Notes: a model not told the origin generated them from the letters alone. A DNA stretch of 64,000 nucleotides from Harmothoe impar (GCA_947462335.1 OX381710.1:25265772-25329771); one strand, 5' to 3'. Shown: positions 37,421-50,512, counted from the stretch's first letter. A program made the numbers and translations.

Positions 37421-40299
37421 GGTAGTGGGGGCCTACTCATTGCAAAGACATTAAGCTAGGAATCCGAGAGTAAAGTTGAGCAGCTCACTCTCAAACATGG
37501 GAATGGGCAAGTAGTTACACCGATTTGGGATCTGCTGGTGAAACAGCTCTCGGTGGTGAAACCAAGGACTGGAATGTGACACCCAGGAGGTGACGGGCTT
37601 AGCACCCTGGGGGCAGTGATAAAGGGTAGATCAGTCTGCTACAGGATGTCTGTTTTTCTCGGGCATGTCACCACAGCCAACAATGGCTCAGCAGGAGGCT
37701 GCTTATCACTGAGAGGTGACAGACTGAGGAATGGGTGACGTAGCAGGGTGACGCACATGAACCCCTGAGCAGCTCACGTGGTGTGAAAGAACTAATTGAG
37801 AGGTGACGTTTTTGGCACCCAGGAGAAAGGAGAACAATGCCCCTCTGTAACGCAGGGGGGCCTATAACATTGGGGACCGTCATCCGGGGCAGTATGGCAG
37901 CCGTCCTGCAGACGACATTTGCCGCTATGTTCACACAATGCCGCCGCGCCTGTGCCTTGGGATCCGCGACCTGCCTGCCTGCCTACCCTACACCCAGAAA
38001 GCATCAAACAGATAAGTGTAATTTATTAAGGCATAGCCAACAATTTATGCATAATCGTCATAAACATAGTGCACATCTGTGCCTGACAAACAGCAGAGAA
38101 CTAATAGTGGACCTTTAAAATACATCTCATAAGCGACTTATCCACTCCAGCAGACGACATTCCACACAGATTCCGAAATTCACATGTACCATTGTGGAGG
38201 ATGAGACGTTGACTGGCCGCCATCCCGTGATCGTCCGGCACACGACATTTAGAGTTTCTGACCGTCTGCAAGCAGACTATAGCAGCAGGGGACAACACCG
38301 CGCCGCGCCGTGAGCTGCACGTCAGCAGACCACATTTGGCGCTGTGTTAGGGTGGCAGACTGGAGTGGCGGGCGGCGGCGGCCCCGGGAAGGAGAGCGCA
38401 CACACCCGGTCTGGCCGCGTCTGCCCGATCCGGGTCCGCCCTGACTGGCAGAGCGGTCTTTGTCCATGTTAGGGGCGGGTCCAGCAGTAACAAAATTGTT
38501 CAAAATTTGGGGTCATATAGAAGTCGGTATTATGCAGCAATGACTTCATTGTAGCATGGCCTATGTCATGGTGAAATTGCTTTTTGCAAAATATCTTTGG
38601 AACTGACTTTGGGTGAAAAAATGGTGATGCTGCCGGGCTGTCCCTGCCATTGTGAGTATATACCCTGTGTGGCCTGGTGGTGGGGCACCTTCTATATTAT
38701 TCTGACTACCGCTCATCTGGGCCGGACGGGGAGCTGAGACTTAGACTAACTTGGAGCGGCATGGGGACTACTCACTTTTGGGGTTGATTCTGAGGATTCG
38801 TGAATGTATCTGTGTAGATCTATATGTGTATCGGTATGTGTGTAGATATAATGTATAAAGCAGACGACAATTTGTGGGCGTTTTAAAATCCGTCACATAG
38901 GCGATTTGTTTCAAGGCAGGCGACATTAAAGTGAGACTTTGATGGCCACGGCTTCTGAATATTGTTGTTGTGATATAACTGAGTAGAAGTGTCCCACGCT
39001 GTGCCCGCGCCTATTTTAGAGCAGGCTAAGTTTCCCGCGCTATACCCACACAGACGGCACCGCAGCAGACGACTTTCCCGCGATGTCTGCACGTTGTAGT
39101 TCAGGAGGGATTGGAGCGGCAGGCGGCGGCGATCCCAGCAGGGGGAGCGTCCGCACTGGAACAGGGTGATTTAGGGTAGCAAACAGAACTAGGTAGGGAA
39201 ACGTGTAGTAATTTTGAATTTAAATACAGGCATGTTGTGAAGCCGATGTGTCGATTTTAAAAGAGACAGCATTTTGCGCCAGAAATTTAGACTATGAATG
39301 AGGGGGTCGGGACATAACTGTTAATTCAGTCACGGACCTCTGTGTGTGTATTACGGCACACAACATTTAAGATCAATTACACAACAAGATTCTGAACGTA
39401 TAAATTATTAGTGTAATCTAAGGGGGGTGAGTAAGGGTAGTTTATTATAACGCTGTGTGTGTAGGACGGCAGAGGGAACTGTGTGTGTATGCTGGTGCCA
39501 CGGCCTGTGACTTGCGCTGCAGGCAGTAGGACGGTGGTACCAGTATACTGTATGTGCGGCGTCCTGGCGGCCCACGGCCACCTGACCTTCATCCAGAAGG
39601 CCTCATACAGATTAGTGTAATTGGTTGGGGGTGAGTGCATCGTTTTAATTGGATTGTCACATCATGCCTTGACCCTTTGGAAAAGTCGTGCCTCTTCTTA
39701 CTGGTTGGTATATGATCAGACGAGATATGAGTGTACATTTGCACAATGGGCCTGTATGGATTAATTGGGAAAATGCTCCGCAGACACGTTCTCAGATCGT
39801 TATGAAGCCTATTATTTGCATCTCTGATAACGCAATGATTCAGGGATCAAGGGTTATACAAAATACGTCAGCTGTATTGCATAGAGCATCTTAGGGCAGA
39901 CAACGTTTTGCCACTATGTTTAAACAGCGCCGACGCGCAGTACGGCTGATTCCCAGCAGATGACGTTTGAAAGTTCGGTCCGTCCGTGTCGCTGTTGTTT
40001 TCCTACCAATGGTAGTCCGAGATCTCGAAAGTTCCTACTGTTGTCCACTTCTGAGTGGCCTTTCTGCTTTTGAATGTAATCAACTAACACTGTTAATAGA
40101 TAATACTGTAGATATCGTGCATGGCTTCTGAATGCTGTTATTATAGTATTAACTAAGTGAGGGCTACCTCACGTTATATACCACTGGGTCGCCCCACCGT
40201 CATGACCGTCCTGCTACTTGACGCAGACGACAATTCACGGTGAACTGAAAGCCGCACAATAGTTGGGTGACTACCCTGGGGGGTGGTTCAGAAAGAGCA
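37421..40299 (+). repeat. Long-period degenerate repeats around a CAGACGACATTT word
   Basis: Variants of GCAGACGACATTT occur at about 37914, 38151, 38237, 38321, 38859, 38922, 39064, 39354, 39893, 39957, 40222 and 40494. Some pairs share longer flanks. 38340-38400 and 39105-39160 share a GGAG(T/C)GGC(G/A)GGCGGCGGCG core. 38945-39010 matches 40115-40200. 37990-38030 matches 39595-39625. It looks like old internal duplications of several hundred bases. Local GC is high (38280-38460). Open frames here are not conserved between duplicates. Confidence 0.6.
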
Positions 40300-41030
40300 T
40301 GCTCGTCAAAATTAATAATCGACAAAATTGTCAAAATTTATAATAGATAATCTATAATGGAAAAATTGTCATGGCCAAGATTTATATTGCATGACTTATA
40401 ATTGATGAATAGGCGTGGGTAAGATTTGTAAATGGCGAATCTTCATAGACATTGTATTCGTGTGTGGCCTGCAGCTTCTGTACTCCAGGTGGGGTTTAGA
40501 CAACGTTTTTCATTTAAAATCTAAAAATCCACATCATAAGCAGCCACTGTAAAGCACATGACATTTTCATATGGGAAGTATAGGGCAATGGAATGTTGGG
40601 ACGGTTGCCCTGGGGGACGGTACAGGAGGTTAGTTGTTGTTGTGGTCGGGGTTTCTAGCCAACAATCTGCATTGGACAAGCTATCATAAGACAAAATTTA
40701 TGGTTGATGGTTTACCATAGACGGCTATCATAAGACATAATTTGTGATTGACGGTTTGTGATGGACCCATATCATAAGCCATAATTTGTGATTGACAAAT
40801 TTTCGTGGTCGGAATTTCTAATCAACAATCGGTTATGGACAAATTAACATAGACAAAATTTATGATCGACCACTTGTGATTGCCAATTATAATAGACAAA
40901 ATTTATAATCGACCATTTGGGATCGACAATTACCATAGACAAAATTTATAATCAACAATTTATAATAGACAAATTGTCATAGACAAACTCTATAATCGGT
41001 CATTTATAATTGACCAAGTGTCATAGGTGT
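40300..41030 (+). repeat. Second GACA-phased AT-rich array
   Basis: Repeated phrases such as ATAATAGACAAAATTTATAA and CATAGACAAAATTTATAATC; same character as 35290-35960. Confidence 0.75.
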
Positions 41031-44000
41031 TATGCCTGTCTGTGGGATTCATATACATAAAAATGACATTTTCAGGGGAAGTTCAAACCAGCCATATAAA
41101 AGAGTGCTACACTCAGCGCCGCTATAGCCAGTAGAATGAACAGGAAGCCATGACAGGTCCGAATAGATGTAGGTGTATTGCGGCCTGTGCCCAGGGGGTC
41201 GTACCATAATCAACAATTCAATGCTGTCCTCATTTTATTTTCACATTTTAATGATATACAACGGCTCTGTTGTAAAGCCGGACAGGGATGTCTATATATT
41301 ATTGGCACACGGTTTAGGGAAAGAAAATTGCGCTAACTTGGGAGAATTAACCATTATATGAAGGAAAATTTGTTACTAGACAACTAAGTCTGCTTGCGCC
41401 CAACGATGGCGCACACTGTATGAGTCTACCTTGGGATGGAGGCTGGTCCCGCTGAGGCTGCCTCGTTATGGTCTGTCCCCACCATTGACATTGTGACTGG
41501 CCCATTGTGTGCATCATATACAGGTGTGGAGGCTGTATTCTCAGCCACGTTCTAGTATGCGAATGTTACAAGTGACATTACCAAAATACATGTGCCGATT
41601 GAAACTCGGGCTAAACGGGACCTGAGGCAGAGCCCAATTGTGTACAGGTTATGCTCACAAAGGTGGCATATAGCCTAAGAGGGTGTCTTATTATACCATA
41701 CAAAATGGTGGGACCATACCTGTGGGTGAAGATGATGGGACTCACAGATAGATGTGTCTATGTTCCCTGTCTGGAGATTGCAGTGAGTCACGCTGAGAAG
41801 AATCAGATGGGCCCAGTTGAACCTTAACAACATTTTAGTCGATCAACATATAGCACCAAAGACCAAGTTTGGAGAATTAGCCTGCATGACTGCACCACGA
41901 GGATCAGAGAAGCTGCTTTGGAAAGGCATCACAGGCTGAAATGGAGCTGGCAGGACTCCACGCTGGAAATAACCTCATCGAGAAGGAAGCAAAGCCAGGC
42001 TGATGACCGGCGGGCCGCATGCGAAGTCCTGACTTGACTAGGGTCGGTGCTCGAACAAGGCCACGGACATCAACGAAGATGGCCGCGCCCATGACCTGCC
42101 ATCCGATTCAGCGCTTGACGAAGATATGTGAGCCAAGTTTCCCCGATTCTGGGCGGATAACCACAGTAATAGGGATGAATATGCTACTGCTGACTCTGGA
42201 CTGTCGTCCCCTGCCACTCACGGCCGCGGGGATGGCATGGGTGGCTGCATTGATGGCTCAGAGCGCCGTGTTGATGGCGTGGTTGGTGTTGTGTTATACA
42301 GGGAATGGAGTTCCGCCCCCAGGTAGACAACCGCTAGGCAGTACAGAGGGAGCTGCGACCTGGGGGGATGGCACCAACCCTCAAGCAACATCAACCTCAA
42401 GCTGTGGTCGTTCGAGCCATCACCCAGGCAAGGTGATCTATGGTAGGTTCCACCATGATGACGGGTCATCAACTAATGGCGATGAAGGATGTGACTAAGG
42501 GTGCTCGGACTATCTCTGAGCATCACCTGGTTGTTGAGGAGTCCGCTGGAGCAACAAGCCTCCAGAGCCACCTCCATGGTTCGGGATACCATGGGGGCAG
42601 GTCTTGACAATGTGTTGAGTGGCTTTTCTGGTTTGACCTGGTGCAGACGTGTTTAACTGATCGTGGACAATAGTGATGTCTGTAGTGTGTGGCAACAAGA
42701 ACTAACCAAGTGTAGACGTTGACAGGACAGGCAAGGTGAATCTACGAACTGACTCTGAACTAGATTCGATGACAGACTGTGCTATGAAACACATGACTAT
42801 GTACAGGTCATGTTGTTGGTTTGCAGCACAGTGTGCCGGGACACATAACCGCATGTAGGTTGTGCTGTCCCTGCTGTATAAGCACATTGCAAAATGCTGT
42901 GCGCCAGAGGAACATGACCATTTAGAAGTCATTTACCGGACCAAAATCTTGAATCTGGCTGGGGGGATGTATGGTCAGACAAGCTACACAGCAGCCCGGA
43001 AGTGGGCCACAGGTCAACTATATACAAGACATCTAGAGCAATGTCGAATGTTGGTGACATTGTTATTGTTATTGTGGTGTGTATATAAATAGGATTTTGT
43101 TGCAGATGGTGGAGGAGTGTAATTTGGTATAATGTATGTGTTGTTGGGGATCAGATTGATTCACATTTGGTATATGCTGATTCAATGATGGTACGAACAT
43201 CTTGATTAGGATGGGCATGCATTGCTGATAATATGTTGTATTTTGATGAGTAGGGGCCTAAATAGTGCATGAGATATTACTGCGGCTTGTAACCATTGCT
43301 TATGTGGGGTACGGTTTATTGCCAATGGCTGTGATTTATTAGGGTATGGGGGATATATATAGGGATATGGGGTAATAGGGGAGGGGGGGATGGGATGAAC
43401 TCACCTCCAAGGGGTTGCTGTTGGTGTAGCAGCTGCTCTTTGGGCGGTGAACCGGGGCATATAGGTCAAGTAAAGAAAGAAAGGGGGGTAGTAGGGAAGC
43501 GGGAAGGGAGTAGTGTTATTTTTTTCTTTTTGTCAGGATTAATAACCTGCATATATGCTAGTGTTATTGCATAATAGGTATGTACGCATGAGAGCCATGC
43601 TCGGATTACTGCTATGAGAAGAGATATTGGGGCTTCCCTAGCCAGTTTAAAAGGGTCTTATTTTTTTCGAAAATTCTCTCTTTTGGAGTCTCACACTGAT
43701 ATGTACATGATATCACACAGGCTACAGCAGACCATTTTCATTTCTCCCACAGTCTATGTATACCAGTTATGTACTATACTGGGATTATTAAACCTGGTAG
43801 TATTAGAAAGCACTGATAATATCGGTGACACAAAGATAGACACACAGGTCTAATCGGTAAATATCTGTAGCCATTTACTATCTGTACTCATTTTGCTATC
43901 TATATCTATTCTAAATATCTATATTCATTTACTATCTGTATTCATTTTGGCTACACATGTCTAGTCTCTATCTGTGTGCATTCTACTATCTGTATTTCAA

Positions 44001-44609
44001 TTACTTACCTGAAGAAGGCCATTTTAGGCAGACTCTTATTTTATCATGTTTATGCTAACCCAATTTGATGATTGTATGCATAATTACTTACGGTGAGTTT
44101 GTATGTTATTAGCTACAATGTCTAAAAGTCACCTGTACCAGCTGGGTGGTTTAAATCATATTATGTGTCTTACTTGCATGAAATTGTGTTGTTGCAATGG
44201 CCCAACATACATCTTTGCGCCTCAAAGTTAAGAGTAACTTACTTGGGTTATATCATTACAAAGGCACTATCATGTTATTGTATGCTGTCCTATACAAGCT
44301 TGCTTGTATAATTATATTTAACCTAGTGATTAGGAGATAGGAACAAGATAAGAGAAAGAAAGTGATCCAATGGCTACAGCTTAGGATCTCAGACAAATGA
44401 CAAAAGGGGATCATTACCTCAAACGACGGTTTTATAATAAACCAGAAAGAAACGCTATAAAGGAACCAGTAGTTAAGTAGATAGTAGAAATGGATAACAG
44501 GTGGGTATACGGTTAGTGCTTTATTCAAAGAGTTAACTAAATTTGGGATAATAAGACGGGTGGTGCAGATAGGGAACTGGAAGAAAAGTCCAGGGAGGAA
44601 TAAAATACA
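41031..44609 (+). other. 3' internal part of the LTR element, no recognised gene
   Basis: About 3.6 kb without any recognisable retroelement domain. The longest frame (42019-42498, 159 codons, ATG start) has a hydrophobic stretch (AAGMAWVAALMAQSAVLMAWL, about residues 69-89) and a Gly/Ser/Thr-rich tail. An antisense frame overlaps it, and I cannot identify it. A perfect palindrome with 9-bp arms lies at 44291-44310 (TATACAAGC/GCTTGTATA). (C)TATCTGTATTCATTT-like words recur at 43860-44000. Confidence 0.4.
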
Positions 44610-44628
44610 GACTAGCATGACGCTAGTC
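44610..44628 (+). other. Perfect hairpin just upstream of the 3' LTR
   Basis: GACTAGC and GCTAGTC flank a five-base loop ATGAC, 19 bp before the LTR. No polypurine tract directly abuts the LTR; the nearest purine runs are at 44574-44587 and 44592-44600. Confidence 0.7.
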
Positions 44629-44647
44629 TCCGTGACCGCCCTGCAGC

Positions 44648-46103
44648 TGTGCTGTATGCGCAGCGGTTAGTGACTGAAATTGGTTTCATTAATAGCTCAT
44701 AACCCTTTCGGTTATAATCCCTATGTAATAGTCGCAGCATGTCTCAGATAGAGGCAGCCGCCTGTTTTGGGTGCTGTGAGTAATCCTGTTTTTAAACGCC
44801 ACCCTGGCCCTGACATATCCTGGCTGCCTATCCACAAGACAGTCTGTCTACATTTGTCCACATCAGCACCCCTGATTCTGCCTATCTTGTTGTTGCCAAT
44901 CCTGATCCAGGGGTGAGAGGGATGGTGGATATAGAGTAGAGGCTGGCTGAGGAAAGCCCAGTCGGCGTTCAGCAAGAGCAGAGTGAAGATCAGGTCTACC
45001 ACTTACTGGGGGGCTGGGGTCAGAGACACCACCACCATTTCTATAGATTCTTAACTATATCAGAATCTGGAAATAGGTTCTACTACTGTACCCAAGAGGG
45101 CTTTATAATGACTCTTACTGGCACTGCTACTCCAATAGTGCTGCATCCCTTTTGGATGCAGCCCTGGGTGCTGTGGCTAGTTGTCCATTGAGTTGTACCA
45201 CTACACATACTCAAACTGTAAGTAGACAACTTTATATCAGTTCTCCAGGTGCATAGCTGTTAGCCATCTGGCCGGATGGTTGGCTATGGTGCTTGAAGAA
45301 GCCTTTTGCCTTTACATCTTAAGTGCCTTAATTGAACATCATTAAGTCACCTGTCTTGAGACTGGGGAAATACCCCAGTTTCTCTCTGCCTTTACCATTG
45401 AACTGTTATCACTGCTGTTACCACTGAGTGTTTGGTAAATTGAATCTTACCTGTTGACTTATGATAAATGTTTGAGAATTAAGCTGAATAATTAATAACT
45501 GTGGTGGTAGGGCCTAACCCAAGGTTAGGCCCTGATTATCTATCATTGTCAATATTGGTTTGCTGGATATTGGTTTGCATGTGCAGTATTCAAACGGTTA
45601 TAGACGTTGTCGTTCAACAAATTGGTGTACATATAGGGTCAGTAGGGGTGAGACCTTTTGGTTCCATCTCAATGGGAACTGGTGATTCAAAACTAACCAT
45701 CTCAACCACTTTAGGATTTAAAAGGTATTTTAACTCAAGGTCACCCCAAGTCTTGAAAGTCAGAATCCATGAAAGACCTGTTAATTACCATAGTGTGGCA
45801 CTGCTTATAACATTGCATATGAATGAATTCAATCACCATTAAAGCTAATAATCTGTATGGAGTTAACTGGACACGTTATTCCCAACTCACCTGTCAAGGT
45901 AAATAAAAGTATCTTACCTGTTATATGACTCTCATGTTGATGTTTGAATAGTCTATGTACTACCTGTTCATGCATAAAGGGAGTTCTACCATCTGAATCT
46001 ATTTTAACTAATAGACCCCTAGTTATGAGGGTTTTACTATAGTAGCCTTTTCCCCATCTCAGAAAGTAGGCTGATTAAAGACCCCAAAGTCCTATCTAGT
46101 ACA
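44648..46103 (+). repeat. 3' LTR
   Basis: An identical copy, as far as I can read, of 30099-31554, including the five small inverted repeats, the TATA-like and AATAAA sequences, and the terminal TG..CA. Confidence 0.95.
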
Positions 46104-46107
46104 GAAA
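46104..46107. repeat. 4-bp target-site duplication (3')
   Basis: GAAA, partner of 30095-30098. Confidence 0.75.
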
Positions 46108-47619
46108 CAATGCCAGGTAAGTAAGATTTTGACCTGAATATGACGCCAATGTTGGGCGGCAACATTGGGATATATTCCCCAGGTGGAGTAACAGGTGGAG
46201 GACTAGACCAGTGATACATCTTGGCCTGTATTTCCAGGCAGCCTGTTAATTCAGGCTGCCCAGGCTGGTTTAACAGGCCGGGAGTCTTTACAGGTAGGGT
46301 GTTTGTACAGGTTGTTCACACTCTCCCAGCACATGATCCTGGTACAGCAGGCTGGGGCTCAGGCTTTCACACCTTCTCCAAGCAGAGGCAACTGTTATGC
46401 CTGCTCTTATGGTTGTCCCATCAGATAAAATACCAATTTAACCATTATTCAAAAATACAGTGGACCAGGCACATACTGCATCCATAAGTTGAAAGGTGAT
46501 CGACTGATCTATACCCTATATATGAGTTCATTCTTAGCAAATATCACATAAAAATCGCAAATATGATTATATAAAAGCTATAATAAAAACACAGTCCTGC
46601 TAAAGAACAGCCCTGTATTCCAGGCTGAGTGACCTATGAAAACGGGCTGGGTGTGTTATGCAGGCAGTCTTCCACCTGAGTAAGTGCATTACCTAGTTCA
46701 CCACCTGCCCACCTGGGAAAGGTAGGGCCCTTGGTGCCTTTGTTGTTGGCAACTCTTTGATTTGTCAATAGATACATTTTCATTTCTGTTCCATTCCCAT
46801 ATCTAAAGACTTTCGACTAGACAGTCTGTCCCTCCTTACACTTGCCCTCCATCCTTCCTAGTTCTATCTGGGTGTCTAATGAGTACACTGCTAAAATCTT
46901 TCTCCCTTCCTTAATGTAATCTGTTTTCCTTCTCTGGGCCCATCTTTCTTAATTTGGACCCTTGCTGGTCTACATAGTGTTTGCTATAGCCGGAATATTT
47001 CCTTGATGGATATAGAATTATAACCACAGTACCTTTATAAGATAATTTAACTTTTATGATGAATTTGCTACATGACATTATCATTATTCATCTTTATTGT
47101 AGCTAGATTAATTCACTTTATATAATGCATCCTGATCTCAGTTTCTGGAATCATTATCATTGAAGTGTTTATTACTCAGAATGTCACATTTCCTCCTGAC
47201 TTCCCATCTCCTAACTGGTAAGACATATCAGACAGTAATTAGGATCTGCTCCTATAAAGAAGGCTTTGATTAGAATTAATTGGAAAGCCTCTACTTAATC
47301 CAGACATATGGCGAAGGAGGTGTATTTAAGGTTCCTCACTGTTAACCAGCTGGCTTTTAATCTTGTCCTGTGAGGTGGATTTTCCAAATTAATGTCTGTA
47401 GGGTAATTAAGAGAATTTTAGTTGGCAATACAAGTAATCAGCTGCAGTGATCAATTTTCAGCTCGATTTTAGGACAATCATTAAACTTATGACTATAGAT
47501 CGTTGGAAATCTTGCAGAAAATCTCAGGATGAAGCATTGGCAAAGATTTAGCTAAATTATATCCTGGCAATTAGTCACACTATCTTAGTTTGATATAAGT
47601 TACTTGTACAGTAAGTAAA
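46108..47619. other. Intergenic, no gene recognised
   Basis: A palindrome with 9-bp arms and a 5-bp spacer lies at 46146-46168 (CCAATGTTG/CAACATTGG). 46840-46930 is pyrimidine-rich. The open frame 46221-46487 has no motif. Confidence 0.45.
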
Positions 47620-48330
47620 GGGTAAAAGAGTTTCCTTGGTCTAGACTACTTGAGCAGTGCCCTTGTTAAGTTAAGGACCGTTGATACTGGTACCAGTCAG
47701 CTAGGTACTCAGGACACCAGGTGATTATTAGCCCTAAGGGGTCAGAAGTGAGACCCATCATGCCCCCTGAAGTAAACCTAAAAATAGCCTAAAGTAATCT
47801 GATGGCTGGGGCATGTGCAGAAAGGACAGAGGCTTTGAGGCAATCTCTGACCAATCACTAGCCTGGTTGCTGCTCCTGCACATGAGACGTTAATACTTGG
47901 CTTGGTGGTGGGTCTGGTGTGGTGAAACATGTGGGGATTGTAGCTCAGTGGTAAGGTGTGTTTGCAAGTTATTTGCACACTCCAAGTTTCTAAGTATATC
48001 ATTTCTATGACCTTTGAGATGTTGATAACTTATTTAGATTCAGTACCCTCATAAGTAACATCTATGCTTTATAGTTCAACAGCGCAGATTTCAAGCTGCT
48101 AAATCTTTAGTATGTGTCATATTTGTAGACTTACAGAAACGCCAGCATCTTGGCAGTTTCACATATCCTTACGTTTTTGTCTATTCCTCAAATAGAAAGG
48201 TCTTCCCGCAAAGGTAATAAGTGCTGAAGTACCTGGAAGTAAGTCCTCTAGGAGGCGATTGTCTATATACACTGGTTGCTGTGGATTTCTGATAATAGAG
48301 CTTTTTAAGCACATGTCTAGTCATTGACCT
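47620..48330 (+). repeat. Partial copy of the dispersed arm repeat
   Basis: It follows 11600-12100 and part of 12300 in the right arm. Shared landmarks: 'gtgcagaaaggac' at about 47815 and 11870, 'gaccaatcac(c/t)agcc' at about 47850 and 11896, and 'gtttgcaag' at about 47961 and 11976. Compared with the other copies it has an extra stretch of about 30 bp (47932-47960) resembling the 5' half of a tRNA. Confidence 0.65.
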
Positions 48331-50004
48331 CTCTGGGCCAATAACATCACTTACTCACTTCTCTCACAGGTTTCACATGGCCTGTCTACTAATTATATAT
48401 ATATATACACCTGTTTCTCCCACTCTACCCTGCCATAAGGACACAACCCACCTTACCTGGATGCCACTCATGGCTGTATTCAAGTATTGATTTTGACTCC
48501 TGCTCTTTTGAGGGGTCAACTGTTGTTGACTCTCCAGGAATGGAGAGTCAAACTCATTTGACTCTGCTCTGCAGGTGTCACGTGGGAGACAAACTGCAAC
48601 TCTGGCTGTCAGAGTCGTGGCGACTCCTTTATTTCTATGTGTGTAGATCAGCCCACCTAGCCATTTGAACATATCCCCTTGGGGGGCTGTTCAATCAGAG
48701 AGGTACCCTTTTTCTTATAGGCTCATTTTTCATAGACCACAGAGACAAACATTCGTATCAGCTGTCCAGTGTGGTAGTCTCTCCCAACCACACCTGAGAG
48801 CAGGTCACTGGTAGGTGACCCAACAGGCTGTTCCCAATCTAGAGTCTCCCCTCTCCCTGTGTGGGGGTGGAGATCTATGACAGCTGATCTCTGATTGGTT
48901 CTGCCAATTAACAGGTATCGCATCACCAAATCCCCACTTGGGGACATAGAAGGACACTGCTTGCGTTGTCAATTCCACTAGTGAATGGTACAGGTATGGT
49001 ATGCTTTAGGAGGTGACAGGGTATGGTTTGATTTTGTTGGAACGAGAGGAGATAATTATTCCCAGTAAACCTACCTTGTAAAATACATTCTATTCTCAAA
49101 ATATCTATAATGACAAAATTAGAATCCCCACCTGTCCCCTTCCATCACAGTCCTCCAAAGCATCTATTTACAAAATAGCAATGGCATGCCAATTCTGTCT
49201 CACCTAACGACAAGTACCACGCTAGAATTGATTCTGTGAGACCTGACCACCAGAAGGGCTTTGCTGGTCTCATAGTCCTGGAGTCTCCTTTGTCTGTACA
49301 TCTACAGGAACCAGCTTCATCTAACTGGCTGGTACATGGACGCCACCTTTAGACTGTCAAGCATAACAGATGGGTACATCGGGTTGGAGGCACTAGGGCA
49401 GGCATATAGTAACAGAAACTGGAGTGATGGGGATAATTATGTGAGTGACGGAATATAGTCCTAAGATGGGTCTTGGCTGTAGACCTAATTCAAACTTGGT
49501 ACCCATATCATAGCATATATATTGAAAGATGAGACATAGAAATTGATACGTGAAATTGCAACATGCTGGTGAAAGTCCATGATGATATGTGTAGCCCGAA
49601 TCCTCCCAGGTGCGGTTTTTTACTAAATGCATTACTGGAATAGAATAAGGCGTATAAGCATTGTGGGTGGATTATGACAAGTAGCTGGGTAGGGTGAATA
49701 TTAAGACCCGGATGAGAGCAAGTGTTAGCCATGCATAATAGCTTTGGCTTGGACTTGGTACCCTCGGTCGGCCTACCAGTCATGCCCACTGCCAACGTCA
49801 GCCCTTTTTTTCAGATTACTTGTAAATATATGATCCTTTACCCGAAAACCAAACTCCTCCCTAATCCTGTGGCATTTTGCACCTGCACATGTGTCCAACT
49901 GTCTGCGTAGTAGTTTTACAGCCGAGTCCTGTTTGCACAAAATATATTGGCTCACGATTTTCTACACCCAAAGGTTCCCATCAAAGTACACATGGCACAA
50001 CTCT
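48331..50004. other. Intergenic, no gene recognised
   Basis: A perfect hairpin with 10-bp arms (TTGACTCTCC/GGAGAGTCAA, 6-base loop) is at 48526-48551, within a stretch (48490-48620) where GACTC recurs about seven times. A short TA run lies near 48398-48408. No domain in the open frames 48373-48672, 49393-49795 or 49722-49955. Confidence 0.45.
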
Positions 50005-50512
50005 GGGGCTCGATTCATAACAATGTACGACAGCTCAGAAAGTCTACGACCACCAAAAAACATGTTTGTAGGGAAAAGAGGCAAAATCGTATTTTTTTTA
50101 CAGGTAGTAGTCAAGGCATCATACAAGGCTGTAGTACAAATATTTTGATATCATTTCACAATGAGATTAGAGAATGACTTTAGAGGCTGTCTCAGCCATC
50201 TGTTGTGCAATGGGCATTTTTCTCCTTACAACCACCATATATACATGTATGCTGTACAATAGGGCAGATGGGAAATTTGCTACGATTTTCTTTTGAAATG
50301 CACCCCTTTTTTTGTACGCCAGCATTCTACGATTTTCTTGAGATAAGCTGGTCGTATGAGATAAGCTGGTCGTATGTGTGGTTATTATTCTCCACCATTA
50401 CATCTGTTCAAGGGGTGTCGTAAGAATACCATAAAATGGCCCCTGGACGATCAGCAATGGTCGTAGCAGTAAAATGACCCTCTGTGTCGTAGAAACTTAT
50501 GAATCGAGCCCC
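50005..50512. mobile_element. 508-bp TIR element
   Basis: The ends are perfect inverted repeats: GGGGCTCGATTCATAA at 50005-50020 and its reverse complement ending at 50512. Weaker similarity continues inward (TACGAC words on both sides). It contains a duplicated 'gagataagctggtcgtatg' phrase near 50340-50375. No clear target duplication and no coding capacity for a transposase. Confidence 0.75.

Larger units (their letters stand above)
30099..46103 (+). mobile_element. 16-kb gag-only LTR retroelement, non-autonomous
   Basis: Two direct 1456-bp terminal repeats (offset exactly 14549) begin TG, end CA and are flanked by a GAAA duplication. Line-by-line comparison of the two LTRs shows no difference that I could find, so insertion is recent. 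Inside lie a leader region, one intact gag-like ORF (32925-33821) and about 10.6 kb with no protease, reverse transcriptase, RNase H, integrase or envelope that I can recognise in any frame. By structure it is a giant relative of plant LARD or TR-GAG elements, mobilised in trans. The 4-bp duplication and gag type suit a Ty3/Gypsy-like or BEL-like parent, which I cannot resolve. Confidence 0.9.

Noticed and set aside
42019..42498. Envelope-like gene of the LTR element
   Set aside because: One hydrophobic stretch only; no signal peptide, no furin-like site and no recognised family. An antisense frame overlaps it.
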